This document shows, piece after piece, positions 14,673-22,435 of a stretch of DNA of 25,888 nucleotides. The stretch is from an uncultured Prevotella sp. (GTDB lineage: Bacteria; Bacteroidota; Bacteroidia; Bacteroidales; Bacteroidaceae), in NCBI GenBank assembly GCA_900545525.1, contig UQZX01000032.1:1-25888 (forward strand). Direction: 5' to 3'. The notes below the pieces were generated by a model. That model searched no databases. It saw only the letters and a program-made list of their open reading frames with translations, and had not been told where the DNA came from. Positions within the stretch are counted from its first letter, which is position 1; every line of letters begins with the position of its first letter. A program made the position numbers and the translations under genes.

Positions 14673-16664
14673 CTATTCCTTTTCCTCTGTTTCAACAACA
14701 CCGGAAGCCGGTGCCTCCGCCTCATCTTCCGCAGTTTTGCCGGCAGCGTTTTCCTCCTCGTTCATTATCTCCTGCGAACGGCTCACCCACGGGCGCTTGC
14801 CGAATATGTTCTCCACGTCTTCTGCAAATATGACCTCACGCTCTATCAGCAGCTGCGCCAGTTTGTTGTGACCTTCCTTATGCTCGGTCAGCAACTGCTT
14901 GGCACGCTCATACTGGCTGTTTATCATCGCCAGCACCTCGTCGTCCATCACCTTTGCCGTGGTTTCCGAATAAGGACGCTGGAAATTATATTCATTATTA
15001 TTATAGTAACATATATTGGGAAGCCTGTCGCTCATTCCGGCGTATGCAATCATGCCGTAGGCACTCTTCGTCACGCGCTCCAAGTCGTTCATCGCCCCTG
15101 TGGATATATGTCCGGTAAACAGTTCCTCGGCAGCACGGCCGCCCAATGTGGCACACATCTCGTCGAGCATCTCCTCCTTTGTGGTTATCTGCCGTTCCTC
15201 CGGCATATACCATGCAGCACCGAGGGCACGGCCGCGCGGCACTATCGTCACCTTCACCAACGGATTAGCGTGTTCCAAGAACCATGATATCGTGGCGTGT
15301 CCCGCCTCATGCAAGGCTATCGTACGCTTCTCCGCAGCCGTCATAACCTTTGTCTTCTTCTCAAGACCGCCGATTATCCTGTCCACCGCATCGAGAAAGT
15401 CCTGACGTTCCACGGTCTTCTTGTCGTGGCGCGCAGCTATCAGCGCCGCCTCGTTACATACATTGGCAATGTCTGCACCCGAAAAGCCTGGTGTCTGTCG
15501 TGCCAGCAAATCTATATCCAAAGACGGATCTGTCTTCACCGGTTTCAAATGAACGAGGAATATCTCCTTGCGCTCATTAAGGTCGGGCAAGTCCACATGT
15601 ATCTGCCTGTCAAAACGCCCGGCACGCAGGAGTGCCGAGTCAAGCATGTCCGCACGGTTTGTCGCGGCAAGTATTATCACACCGCTGTTTGTTCCGAAAC
15701 CGTCCATTTCCGTGAGAAGCGCATTCAGCGTATTCTCGCGCTCGTCGTTTCCGCCCATTGCCGGGTTCTTGCTCCTCGCCCTGCCCACAGCGTCTATCTC
15801 GTCAATGAATATTATGCACGGCGACTTCTCTTTTGCCTGACGGAACAAGTCGCGCACTCGGCTCGCACCAACTCCGACAAACATCTCAACAAAGTCTGAA
15901 CCGCTCATGGAAAAGAACGGAACGCCTGCTTCTCCAGCCACAGCCTTTGCCAGCAATGTCTTTCCCGTTCCCGGAGGCCCCACAAGAAGCGCACCTTTGG
16001 GTATCTTTCCGCCAAGCTCGGTATATTTCTGCGGATTTTTAAGAAACTCGACGATTTCCTGTACTTCCTGTTTGGCACCAGCCTGTCCGGCAACATCCTT
16101 GAACGTCACGTTCAGCTCGCCGCCCTTCTCATACATCCTTGCCTTGCTCTTGCCTACATTGAACACGCCCGAACCTCCTGCCGAGCCTCCTCCCATGCGG
16201 CGCATGAAGAACATCCATATCAGCACAAGGAATATTATCGGTCCGAAACTGATGAGAATGTTCATGAAGCTGTTGCCCTGCTTGTTCTCGTATGTATACT
16301 CACCGGAAAACTTTCCCGCCTTACGCTCCGTATCTATAAAGTTTTCTACGTTATCCACGCTTCCGAACTCAACATTCACGTAAGGCTCCTTGCCTGTCTG
16401 GTCTGTCCCCTGACGGAATACAGTTCTTATGTGCTCGGGCTTGACATACATCTTCAGCTTGCTCTCATCCTTGTTGACTACAATCTTCGATGCATATCCC
16501 CTGTTAACATATTCCTTGAATACTGTATACGACACAGGCTTGCTCACGCTTCCGGCAACGGCATCGCCACCGGCAAAATATACCGCAAGCAATCCTACTA
16601 TAACGATGCCGTAAATCCAGTTCATGTTGAACTTAGGCATCTTTGGGGTCTTGTCTTTTTCCAT
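14673..16664 (-). CDS. ftsH: ATP-dependent zinc metalloprotease FtsH
   Basis: This is a membrane-anchored AAA+ protease that degrades misfolded membrane proteins and regulatory targets. The frame is open from 16709, but the start at 16664 (MEKDKTPKMPKFNMNWIYG) fits the usual short Bacteroidetes FtsH N-terminus better. It also avoids translating a 14-nt direct repeat that brackets the upstream ATG. Counted from 16709, the protein has TM1 at about 31-47, TM2 at 150-170, Walker A GPPGTGKT at 244-251, Walker B IIFIDEID at 299-306 and the zinc site HEAGH at 467-471. The C-terminus ends in an acidic tail. It lies in one transcript between rsfS and cdsA. Confidence 0.96.
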   Translation of the reverse strand: MEKDKTPKMPKFNMNWIYGIVIVGLLAVYFAGGDAVAGSVSKPVSYTVFKEYVNRGYASKIVVNKDESKLKMYVKPEHIRTVFRQGTDQTGKEPYVNVEFGSVDNVENFIDTERKAGKFSGEYTYENKQGNSFMNILISFGPIIFLVLIWMFFMRRMGGGSAGGSGVFNVGKSKARMYEKGGELNVTFKDVAGQAGAKQEVQEIVEFLKNPQKYTELGGKIPKGALLVGPPGTGKTLLAKAVAGEAGVPFFSMSGSDFVEMFVGVGASRVRDLFRQAKEKSPCIIFIDEIDAVGRARSKNPAMGGNDERENTLNALLTEMDGFGTNSGVIILAATNRADMLDSALLRAGRFDRQIHVDLPDLNERKEIFLVHLKPVKTDPSLDIDLLARQTPGFSGADIANVCNEAALIAARHDKKTVERQDFLDAVDRIIGGLEKKTKVMTAAEKRTIALHEAGHATISWFLEHANPLVKVTIVPRGRALGAAWYMPEERQITTKEEMLDEMCATLGGRAAEELFTGHISTGAMNDLERVTKSAYGMIAYAGMSDRLPNICYYNNNEYNFQRPYSETTAKVMDDEVLAMINSQYERAKQLLTEHKEGHNKLAQLLIEREVIFAEDVENIFGKRPWVSRSQEIMNEEENAAGKTAEDEAEAPASGVVETEEKE

Positions 16665-16673
16665 ATTCTTCAA

Positions 16674-16745
16674 TATCGGCATCAGCCTGTCTTCGCCGTC
16701 TGCCATCATTACAACATAGCAGAACGCCAGTTATCGGCATCAGCC
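16674..16745. repeat. 14-nt direct repeat in the rsfS-ftsH junction
   Basis: TATCGGCATCAGCC occurs at 16674-16687 and again at 16732-16745. One copy lies upstream of, and one inside, the longest possible ftsH frame, which supports the later ftsH start. Confidence 0.6.
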
Positions 16746-16799
16746 CTTTATAAAATAAGTAATAAAAATAAAAAATCCGATTGTCTGCCCGTCCCGACA

Positions 16800-17159
16800 T
16801 CAGTCAAGGTCAGGAACATTAATCAACGGTGCATCCATCCAAAGGTTCTCAAGGTTGTAAAACTCCCTTGCCTCTGGCAGAAAAATGTGTACGATAACGT
16901 CCGTATAGTCCATTGCCACCCACTGCGCATGTCTCAGTCCTACGATATTAACAGGTTTCTCTCCCGCATTTATCCTTGCGCTTTCTCCCACAGCATCGGC
17001 AATTGCCTCAATCTGTGCGGGAGAATTTCCCTCACATATAACAAACCTGCTGCATATCGCTCCTTCTATTTCAGAAAGGTCGGCAACCGTTATTCCGCGT
17101 CCTTTCTTCTCCTGTATACCCTCTATTATAGCCTTGACTAACTTTTCTGTCTGTTCCAT
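16800..17159 (-). CDS. rsfS: Ribosome silencing factor RsfS (Iojap/YbeB family)
   Basis: RsfS binds ribosomal protein L14 on the 50S subunit and blocks subunit joining when nutrients are short. The 119-aa product, beginning MEQTEKLVKAI, has the family's length. It also has the C-terminal signature QWVAMDYTDVIVHIF and REFYNLENLWMDAP. The reading frame stays open to an ATG at 17192, but a strong -7 box sits at 17182-17189 within that extension. Transcription would therefore begin downstream of the longer start, and 17159 is preferred. First gene of the rsfS-ftsH-cdsA operon, divergent from tRNA-Gln. Confidence 0.94.
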   Translation of the reverse strand: MEQTEKLVKAIIEGIQEKKGRGITVADLSEIEGAICSRFVICEGNSPAQIEAIADAVGESARINAGEKPVNIVGLRHAQWVAMDYTDVIVHIFLPEAREFYNLENLWMDAPLINVPDLD

Positions 17160-17181
17160 TAAATAAGCTGTTGTTATGGCG

Positions 17182-17214
17182 CAAAGGTACATTGATTTAT
17201 CGTAAATCCACGAA
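17182..17214 (-). promoter_or_regulatory. Promoter of the rsfS-ftsH-cdsA operon
   Basis: Minus-strand TACCTTTG at 17182-17189 is an exact -7 box, 22 bp before the preferred rsfS start. A TTCG (17211-17214) lies 21 bp further upstream as a possible -33 element. Confidence 0.6.
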
Positions 17215-17260
17215 AAAGCACCCCTTTATTTGAGTTTTTTAGAAAAAAACAGGAAAAACT

Positions 17261-17291
17261 ATTGCAAAGAAAAAAAAATATAGTACCTTTG
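17261..17291 (+). promoter_or_regulatory. Promoter of tRNA-Gln
   Basis: ATTG (17261-17264), a 19-bp spacer and TACCTTTG (17284-17291) match the Bacteroidetes promoter pattern. It lies 40 bp before the mature tRNA 5' end. Confidence 0.65.
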
Positions 17292-17331
17292 CACTCGCAA
17301 TCAGCTCTTAAGCACATTGCAAAAGACATTT

Positions 17332-17402
17332 TGGGATATGGTGTAATGGTAACACTACAGATTCTGGTCCTGTCATTCTTGGTTCGAGTCCGAGTATCCC
17401 AA
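17332..17402 (+). tRNA. tRNA-Gln (anticodon CTG)
   Basis: A 71-nt cloverleaf can be drawn: acceptor TGGGATA/TATCCCA, D arm GTGT-AATGGTA-ACAC, anticodon arm ACAGA-TTCTGGT-CCTGT, variable CATT, T arm CTTGG-TTCGAGT-CCGAG, discriminator A. The loop gives anticodon CTG, reading CAG. The U1-A72 pair is typical of bacterial tRNA-Gln. The 31-39 pair is an A-C mismatch. CCA is not encoded. Confidence 0.95.
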
Positions 17403-17406
17403 CAAA

Positions 17407-17445
17407 GAAAAAGGCAGTCTGAAACGCTTTCAGACTGCCTTTTTC
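17407..17445. terminator. Intrinsic terminator after tRNA-Gln, usable in both directions
   Basis: A perfect 18-bp stem (17407-17424 with 17428-17445) around the loop CGC includes AAAAAGGCAGTCTGAAA and its complement, so a T-run ends the stem in either direction. It separates the tRNA from the convergent membrane-protein gene ending at 17450. Confidence 0.9.
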
Positions 17446-17449
17446 TTAT

Positions 17450-18025
17450 TCACTCCATATCGGTAAGCTCCTTTATATTTGCTATTATATCTTTGTATTT
17501 ACGTTGTATCTTCATGTGTGTGGCTGTTCCGCATATCAGTCCTATGACCGCACCGGCAATCCCTCCTGACATCAATATGCCGTCAGGATATATTCTGTAA
17601 GCCTCAAGAGCGAACCATACAAGCCACGAAATGACAAACGGTATGCCTATCTTCAGCCAGTCGCCGTCTCTTTTTTTCGCCTTTACAAACCTCTCCCCTG
17701 CTTCCACAAGACTAATGTCCATGTCAAAACATCCTTGAAATATCTTCATATTATAATAGGTGTAGACACCTGCAACAGCCATAAAGATGCTCGTTATTAC
17801 ACTAAACAACAGTGAGAAGCCTATCTTTTGTGGCAGGATAAAGTTATATGGTGTCATTATTGCGCAGACAATAATCATTACGGTATATTTCCGCTTTATC
17901 CATTGCGACTTGTTTTTCATGGCTTTTTTTACCATTTTGCTGTTCACTACGACCTGTTCATCAAATCTTCTTTTCAGCTCAGCCATTTGCATACGCATCG
18001 TTTCCATTTCCTTGTTCGTTTCCAT
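17450..18025 (-). CDS. Four-helix membrane protein paired with an ECF sigma factor (module A)
   Basis: I do not recognise a named family. The 191-aa protein starts METNKEMETM, has a coiled-coil-like charged N-terminus with VVVNSKMVKKAMKNKSQWIKR, then four predicted membrane segments at about 48-64, 68-91, 123-141 and 150-167, and a short charged tail. It lies 10 bp after the sigma factor stop, so the two are co-transcribed. It is clearly paralogous to the protein at 19265-19861: same start, same N-VN-KAM-N-WIK pattern and same helix layout. By position it could be an anti-sigma factor or sensor, but it has no HxxxCxxC zinc anti-sigma motif, so this is inference. Confidence 0.85.
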   Translation of the reverse strand: METNKEMETMRMQMAELKRRFDEQVVVNSKMVKKAMKNKSQWIKRKYTVMIIVCAIMTPYNFILPQKIGFSLLFSVITSIFMAVAGVYTYYNMKIFQGCFDMDISLVEAGERFVKAKKRDGDWLKIGIPFVISWLVWFALEAYRIYPDGILMSGGIAGAVIGLICGTATHMKIQRKYKDIIANIKELTDME

Positions 18026-18035
18026 TTTCCTGTTT

Positions 18036-18512
18036 TTAATTGTCCGACATACTTTTAAGTTTCTCTCTTATCCTGAAAAGACGCACCGAAACATTCTTTG
18101 CAGTTATTCCCACAACGGCACCTATCTCTTCATAGCTCATGTCTTCGAGCCACAGTAGCACAATCGCCCTGTCAAACGGCTGCAACCGGGTTATGCGCTT
18201 GTGCAGCATCTCTATCTGCCCGTCTCCATGTTCGTTGCCTTCAAAAAGATTTACTCCCGGTGCATTACTGCCACGCCTGGTCTTTTTCTTTCTGTCTGCC
18301 GATATGCAGGTGTTCAACGCAACACGGTATATCCATGTCTTAATGTCGCTGCGCCCGTCAAACCTTGGAAGTCCGTTCCAAATATTGACCAGCGTTTCCT
18401 GAAACAGGTCGGCAACCTCGTCCGCATTGTCCGAGAACATGTAACACACGGTGTATATGGTACCCTTGTGCTCTTTCACAATCTGTTCAAATTCTTTTTC
18501 CGATACATTCAT
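18036..18512 (-). CDS. ECF-type RNA polymerase sigma factor (module A)
   Basis: The 158-aa product starts MNVSEKEFEQIVKEHKG. It has sigma region 2 (DLFQETLVNIWNGL, then IKTWIYRVALNTCISADRKKK) and region 4 (FDRAIVLLWLEDMSYEEIGAVVGITAKNVSVRLFR split over the last third), with no region 3, as in ECF sigma factors. An in-frame ATG exists at 18554, but it lies upstream of the candidate ECF promoter -10 at 18542-18548, so the start at 18512 is preferred. The membrane-protein gene follows after 10 bp. It is a close paralogue of the divergent sigma gene at 18690, with a 41-nt stretch (18433-18473 versus 18756-18796) differing at one base. Confidence 0.93.
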   Translation of the reverse strand: MNVSEKEFEQIVKEHKGTIYTVCYMFSDNADEVADLFQETLVNIWNGLPRFDGRSDIKTWIYRVALNTCISADRKKKTRRGSNAPGVNLFEGNEHGDGQIEMLHKRITRLQPFDRAIVLLWLEDMSYEEIGAVVGITAKNVSVRLFRIREKLKSMSDN

Positions 18513-18541
18513 AGTGTCTTTTCTGTTGATATTTCTGTACG

Positions 18542-18571
18542 TTAGACGCAGCACATGGCTGGAAAACTACA
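18542..18571 (-). promoter_or_regulatory. Candidate ECF-type promoter of module A
   Basis: On the minus strand TGTAGT (18566-18571), a 17-bp spacer and CGTCTAA (18542-18548) have the spacing of an ECF promoter, and CGTC is a common ECF -10 core. The same pair of motifs precedes module B. It would start transcription about 25 bp before the sigma start at 18512. Confidence 0.55.
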
Positions 18572-18601
18572 TGGTTTCCGTCCATAAAGTACATAAAAAT
18601 A

Positions 18602-18631
18602 TTTGTTTTGCAAAAAAACGGTTTATTTTTG
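18602..18631 (+). promoter_or_regulatory. Possible housekeeping promoter of module B
   Basis: TTTG (18602-18605), an 18-bp spacer and TATTTTTG (18624-18631) match the primary-sigma consensus. It lies just upstream of and partly overlaps the candidate ECF promoter, so module B may have two start sites. Confidence 0.5.
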
Positions 18632-18658
18632 TAGTAAATAATACAACTCTGCGTCTAA
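18630..18658 (+). promoter_or_regulatory. Candidate ECF-type promoter of module B
   Basis: TGTAGT (18630-18635), a 16-bp spacer and CGTCTAA (18652-18658), with CTG before it and a CAGAA just after, mirror the module A promoter. The distance to the sigma ATG is 41 bp from the CTG, against 39 bp in module A. Confidence 0.55.
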
Positions 18659-18689
18659 TGGGCAGAATATATAAATATACAATGCAGTT

Positions 18690-19187
18690 ATGAACAAGAA
18701 AAGTGACGGTGCAGCGCATGGCTGCGACAAGGAGGATTTCGTACGGCTGGTGCGCGAGCACAAGGGCACCATATACACCGTGTGTTACATGTTCTCTAAA
18801 AACACCGATGAAGTAAACGACCTGTATCAGGAAATTCTCGTCAACCTGTGGCGTGGCTTTGGCAAGTTTGAAGGCAAGAGTGACATCCGTACATGGTTTT
18901 ACCGCGTTGCGCTGAACACCTGCATATCCATAGACCGCAAGAAGAGGCGCAAACCCGTATGCTTGGATTTGGACATAAACCTGTATGAAGACAACGACAC
19001 CGACACGCGGCAAGTCCGCATGCTCTACGACCGCATCAGCAGGTTGGGTCCTTTCGACCGCGCAATCATTCTGCTATGGCTCGACAACATATCATACGAT
19101 GAAATTGGTGAGATAGTGGGTATATCGGCAAAGTATGTATCGGTGAGGCTGCTGCGCATCAAGGAAGAGCTGCGCAAGATGAAATGA
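18690..19187 (+). CDS. ECF-type RNA polymerase sigma factor (module B)
   Basis: The 165-aa protein has region 2 (FVRLVREHKGTIYTVCYMF, DLYQEILVNLW, IRTWFYRVALNTCISIDRKKR) and region 4 (FDRAIILLWLDNISYDEIGEIVG, then SAKYVSVRLLRIKEELRK). Region 3 is absent. It is the divergent paralogue of the sigma factor at 18036-18512; the two proteins share most residues in both regions but differ in the linker, which is acidic here (NLYEDNDTDTRQ). Its stop codon overlaps a possible ATG of the next frame (ATGA at 19184-19187), suggesting coupled translation with the membrane protein. It should direct transcription of an unknown regulon that probably includes itself. Confidence 0.94.
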   Translation: MNKKSDGAAHGCDKEDFVRLVREHKGTIYTVCYMFSKNTDEVNDLYQEILVNLWRGFGKFEGKSDIRTWFYRVALNTCISIDRKKRRKPVCLDLDINLYEDNDTDTRQVRMLYDRISRLGPFDRAIILLWLDNISYDEIGEIVGISAKYVSVRLLRIKEELRKMK

Positions 19188-19264
19188 CTTGTAATGCCTG
19201 TGCCGAGACGAATGCATTAATGATAACGGAACTTATAAACGACCTGAAAACAAAACAAAGAAAT

Positions 19265-19861
19265 ATGGAAACAAACAATAGCAATATCAACAACAGCAAC
19301 GAACTTGAGCAGATGCGTGCACAACTCGAGATAATGAAGCAAAAGTTGAGCCGTCAGAAGATTGTAAATGACAACCTTATCAGCAAGGCTATGAGCAACC
19401 GCATGTCGTGGATAAAGAAATTTGTATGGATTGAAATATTGGTATTAATACCGCTGATAGCAATAATCTACGCCATGTTCCACATATCGCTGTGGCTTTA
19501 TGCCGTGATACTGGCAGCCTGTATAGTGGATGCGTTTTTCGACTATCGCATAAATAAAATGAACCCAAGCGACTGGCTTGCCGGAAACCTTGTCGAAACC
19601 GGGCGTAAACTCGTAAGGATGAAACGTCAGAGAAAAATAAGTTTCTTCATATCTGTTGCCGCCACGATAGTGATATTCGGATATTTCTGCTACGAAATGT
19701 CAGCCTTTGCCGGCTCTGTCATAAAGTATTCCGGTGTCATAGGCTGTATAATAGGCGGTATCTGCGGACTTTCCGCTGCATACATCATCTACCGCAAAAT
19801 GCAGCGCACCAATGACGAGCTTATACGTCAGATTGAGGAAATGAACAGCGGGCGCGACTGA
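19265..19861 (+). CDS. Four-helix membrane protein paired with an ECF sigma factor (module B)
   Basis: Family not recognised by name. From METNNSN the product is 198 aa: a polar N-terminus with coiled-coil character (ELEQMRAQLEIMKQKLSRQKIVND), membrane segments at about 54-71, 74-92, 125-143 and 152-175, and a charged tail (MQRTNDELIRQIEEM). The frame is open from an ATG at 19184 that overlaps the sigma stop. The 19265 start is preferred because the paralogue in module A also begins METN and aligns from there, but the longer 225-aa form with coupled translation cannot be excluded. The genetic pairing suggests a membrane partner that controls the sigma factor (inference). Confidence 0.85.
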   Translation: METNNSNINNSNELEQMRAQLEIMKQKLSRQKIVNDNLISKAMSNRMSWIKKFVWIEILVLIPLIAIIYAMFHISLWLYAVILAACIVDAFFDYRINKMNPSDWLAGNLVETGRKLVRMKRQRKISFFISVAATIVIFGYFCYEMSAFAGSVIKYSGVIGCIIGGICGLSAAYIIYRKMQRTNDELIRQIEEMNSGRD

Positions 19862-19915
19862 AAACATATAAAATGACTAACAGAACATACAAGAACAAAT
19901 TAAAACAGTATTAAA

Positions 19916-20821
19916 ATGAAAAGAATTGCATTTATCGTTATGCTGCTTGCAGCAGTGTTCACAAGTGCCGGAGCACAATTGTTATACAAAGTGTCGGGCG
20001 GCAACCTGTCCAAACCGTCGTATATCGTGGGTACATACCATCTCGCACCCGCAAGCTTTGTGGACTCCATCGCCGGTCTTCGCAATGCCATGGAACAGAC
20101 TGAGCAGGTGTGTGGAGAACTTGAAATGAGCCAGATGATGAGTGTTGAGGGTATGCAGAAAATGACGCAGGCAATGATGTTGCCTGAGGGAAAGACCCTG
20201 AAAGACATTCTTTCTGCTGAAGAAATGGCGCGTCTCAACGGCTTTATGACAAAACTTCTTGGCACAGACATGAGCAATCCCATGGTAGGACAGCAGATGG
20301 GACACATGACACCGCAGGCTCTCAACACACAGTTTACACTTGTGATGTACATGAAACATACTCCGGGTTTTGATCCCTCAAACCTTCTTGACAACTATTT
20401 CCAGAAAACAGCTGCCGAAAAGGGCAAGCCCGTAACGGGACTGGAGACATTGGATTTCCAAATAAAGACGCTCTTTAACGGCATGTCGCTTGAACGGCAG
20501 AAGCAGTTGCTGATGTGCCTTGTCGACAATTCCGATTATTATGGCACCATGACCGTCAAGCTGTCTGATGCCTACTTCTCACAAGACATTGAGAAAGTCA
20601 AGGCTGTTATGGACGAGAAGCAGAACAATGCATGCGACTCCACGCCCGCCGAAGATGCGGCTATGATATACAGCCGCAATGCCGACTGGCTGACAAAGAT
20701 GCCGGCATTGATGACCAACAAGCCGACGCTGTTTGCTGTAGGCGCAGCACATCTGCCCGGCGACAAGGGCGTGGTTAATCTGCTGCGCAATGCTGGCTAT
20801 ACGGTTGATGCCGTGAGATAA
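19916..20821 (+). CDS. TraB/GumN family protein, exported
   Basis: The 301-aa protein has a signal peptide (about 1-20, ending SAGA-Q). It shows the TraB/GumN pattern: SYIVGTYHLAP with GTYH at 39-42, CGELEM with Glu68/Glu70, and the C-terminal PTLFAVGAAHLPGDKGV with His279. Members resemble the TIKI metalloprotease fold, where the two GxxH motifs and an acidic residue are proposed to form the active site; the bacterial role is unsettled. It starts 54 bp after module B with no clear terminator or TAnnTTTG box in between, so it may belong to that transcript. A strong palindrome follows at 20837. Confidence 0.92.
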   Translation: MKRIAFIVMLLAAVFTSAGAQLLYKVSGGNLSKPSYIVGTYHLAPASFVDSIAGLRNAMEQTEQVCGELEMSQMMSVEGMQKMTQAMMLPEGKTLKDILSAEEMARLNGFMTKLLGTDMSNPMVGQQMGHMTPQALNTQFTLVMYMKHTPGFDPSNLLDNYFQKTAAEKGKPVTGLETLDFQIKTLFNGMSLERQKQLLMCLVDNSDYYGTMTVKLSDAYFSQDIEKVKAVMDEKQNNACDSTPAEDAAMIYSRNADWLTKMPALMTNKPTLFAVGAAHLPGDKGVVNLLRNAGYTVDAVR

Positions 20822-20836
20822 CGAAATTTTAAAGAA

Positions 20837-20895
20837 TAATACAAGCCACCCCTGCCACTCCTTTTCCAAAGGAATGGCAGGGGTGGCTTGTATTA
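20837..20895. terminator. 59-nt near-perfect palindrome between convergent genes, bidirectional terminator
   Basis: Two 28-nt arms (20837-20864 and 20868-20895) around TCC are complementary at 27 of 28 positions; the exception is a wobble on the minus strand. The core is CCACCCCTGCC, shared with the degenerate element at 6278. It sits 15 bp after the TraB/GumN stop and 75 bp from the end of cls. Confidence 0.8.
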
Positions 20896-20970
20896 TAACA
20901 TCGTCAAACACACGTTAAGATAAAAAATTCAGGGCACAAATTGCAATATTTTTTCAGTTCCGGTCTATTG

Positions 20971-22395
20971 TCACAACAACGGCGACAAAAGCCTTACCAC
21001 CGACTCCCACAGGCGTTGCAAGAAAGGTATGCGTATATAGTTTGCCGCCTCTTCAATGGGCACGCATTCTTTGAGATCGCGCATAAAAACATCTTTCAGG
21101 CGCAACACCGTCTCCTCATCGTAAATGAATACATTTGCCTCGAAATTGTTCTCAAAGCTACGGAAGTCAACATTCGCCGAGCCGCATGAGGCAAGTGCGT
21201 CGTCACTTATAAGCAATTTTGAATGGTTAAAACCCGCCTTGTAAAGATAAACCTTGACACCCGATTCCACGACTTCCGACACGTAGGAGCGGCTTGCCCA
21301 CTCCACAAAACGCGCGTCGGCGTGCATGGGTATCATTATACGGACGTCCACACCGGCAAGAGCGGCGATACGCATTGCAAACATAACAGGCTCGGTCGGC
21401 AGGAAATAAGGTGTCTCCATGTATACATACTTGCGTGCTTCAAGCAATATGCGCACATATCCCTGCATTATGTCAGGCCACTCACTGAACGGGCTGTCTG
21501 TGACAACCTGCATGAGACAGTTGTTTTCCAAAGCTCCCTTCAGTTCCGGATAATAGCACCGGTCGGTAATGAGCGTGCCTGAGACAAAGCACCAGTCCAC
21601 CATAAAAGCACGCTGAACGCCATATACGGCATTGCCCTCTATGCGCAGATGAGTGTCGCGCCACGGCTGAGAGCCGGTACCTTTAATATAACGCATGGCA
21701 ATGTTCATGCCCCCGATGAACGCCACCCTGCCGTCTATCACGCACAGCTTGCGGTGGTTGCGGTAGTTCACCTTGCTTGTAAATGCAGGAAAGCGCACCG
21801 GCATAAAGGCATACACCTCTATCCCCGCCTCCTGCATGCGTCCGAAGAAACGGTTGTCAACGTTCCAACATCCCACGTCATCGTATATCACGCGCACCTC
21901 CACCCCGTCGCGCGCCTTGTCCATAAGAGCGTCTGCGACGAGATAGCCCAGCGGATCGTCGTCGAAGATATATGTATCGAGATGTATGTGGTGACGCGCA
22001 CTGGCAATCTCGGTCAGCAGTGCATTGAAATACCCGTAGCCGTCAGTATATATGCCGGCAGCGTTGTCTTTGAAAGGCAGTGCCCAGCTACGGTTGGTAA
22101 AAAGGTTTATCAGCGAGCGGTGGTTCTCCGGCACGTGCAGATTTTTCTGCTCGACAAACTCCAGCACCGAGCTTTTCGTCAACAGGTCTATGTTGTGCTC
22201 GCTGAGATAGCGTTCCCTGCGCGTGTTCTGTCCGAAGAAAAAGTAAAGCACAATGCCTATCACCGGCAGGAATATCAGTGCCATTATCCACGACACCGTC
22301 TTTGCTGGCTGGCGGTTGTCCATCAGCACAGCCACGATGGCAGACACCGTCACCACCGTATATATAAGATATGTCAGCCAGTGAATGTATATCAT
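20971..22395 (-). CDS. cls: Cardiolipin synthase (phospholipase D superfamily)
   Basis: This inner-membrane enzyme joins two phosphatidylglycerols, or a related donor pair, to make cardiolipin. The 474-aa protein has two N-terminal membrane segments (about 5-25 and 36-54, then the charged NTRRERYL), the layout of ClsA-type enzymes. Two HKD motifs follow: HRKLCVID at 214-221 (His214, Lys216, Asp221, then GGMN) and HSKLLISD at 391-398 (His391, Lys393, Asp398, then GSANVDFRS). Length and domains are complete. The gene appears to be alone; no TAnnTTTG box was found upstream. Its substrate pathway starts with cdsA at 13789-14658. Confidence 0.95.
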   Translation of the reverse strand: MIYIHWLTYLIYTVVTVSAIVAVLMDNRQPAKTVSWIMALIFLPVIGIVLYFFFGQNTRRERYLSEHNIDLLTKSSVLEFVEQKNLHVPENHRSLINLFTNRSWALPFKDNAAGIYTDGYGYFNALLTEIASARHHIHLDTYIFDDDPLGYLVADALMDKARDGVEVRVIYDDVGCWNVDNRFFGRMQEAGIEVYAFMPVRFPAFTSKVNYRNHRKLCVIDGRVAFIGGMNIAMRYIKGTGSQPWRDTHLRIEGNAVYGVQRAFMVDWCFVSGTLITDRCYYPELKGALENNCLMQVVTDSPFSEWPDIMQGYVRILLEARKYVYMETPYFLPTEPVMFAMRIAALAGVDVRIMIPMHADARFVEWASRSYVSEVVESGVKVYLYKAGFNHSKLLISDDALASCGSANVDFRSFENNFEANVFIYDEETVLRLKDVFMRDLKECVPIEEAANYIRIPFLQRLWESVVRLLSPLL

Positions 22396-22435
22396 GCGGC
22401 TATCTGTTTTTAGATTTTACGAAACTTCATATTTA

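Noticed and set aside
18513..18554. Upstream ATG giving a 172-aa module A sigma factor
   Set aside because: The extension would translate the conserved CGTCTAA promoter element shared with module B.
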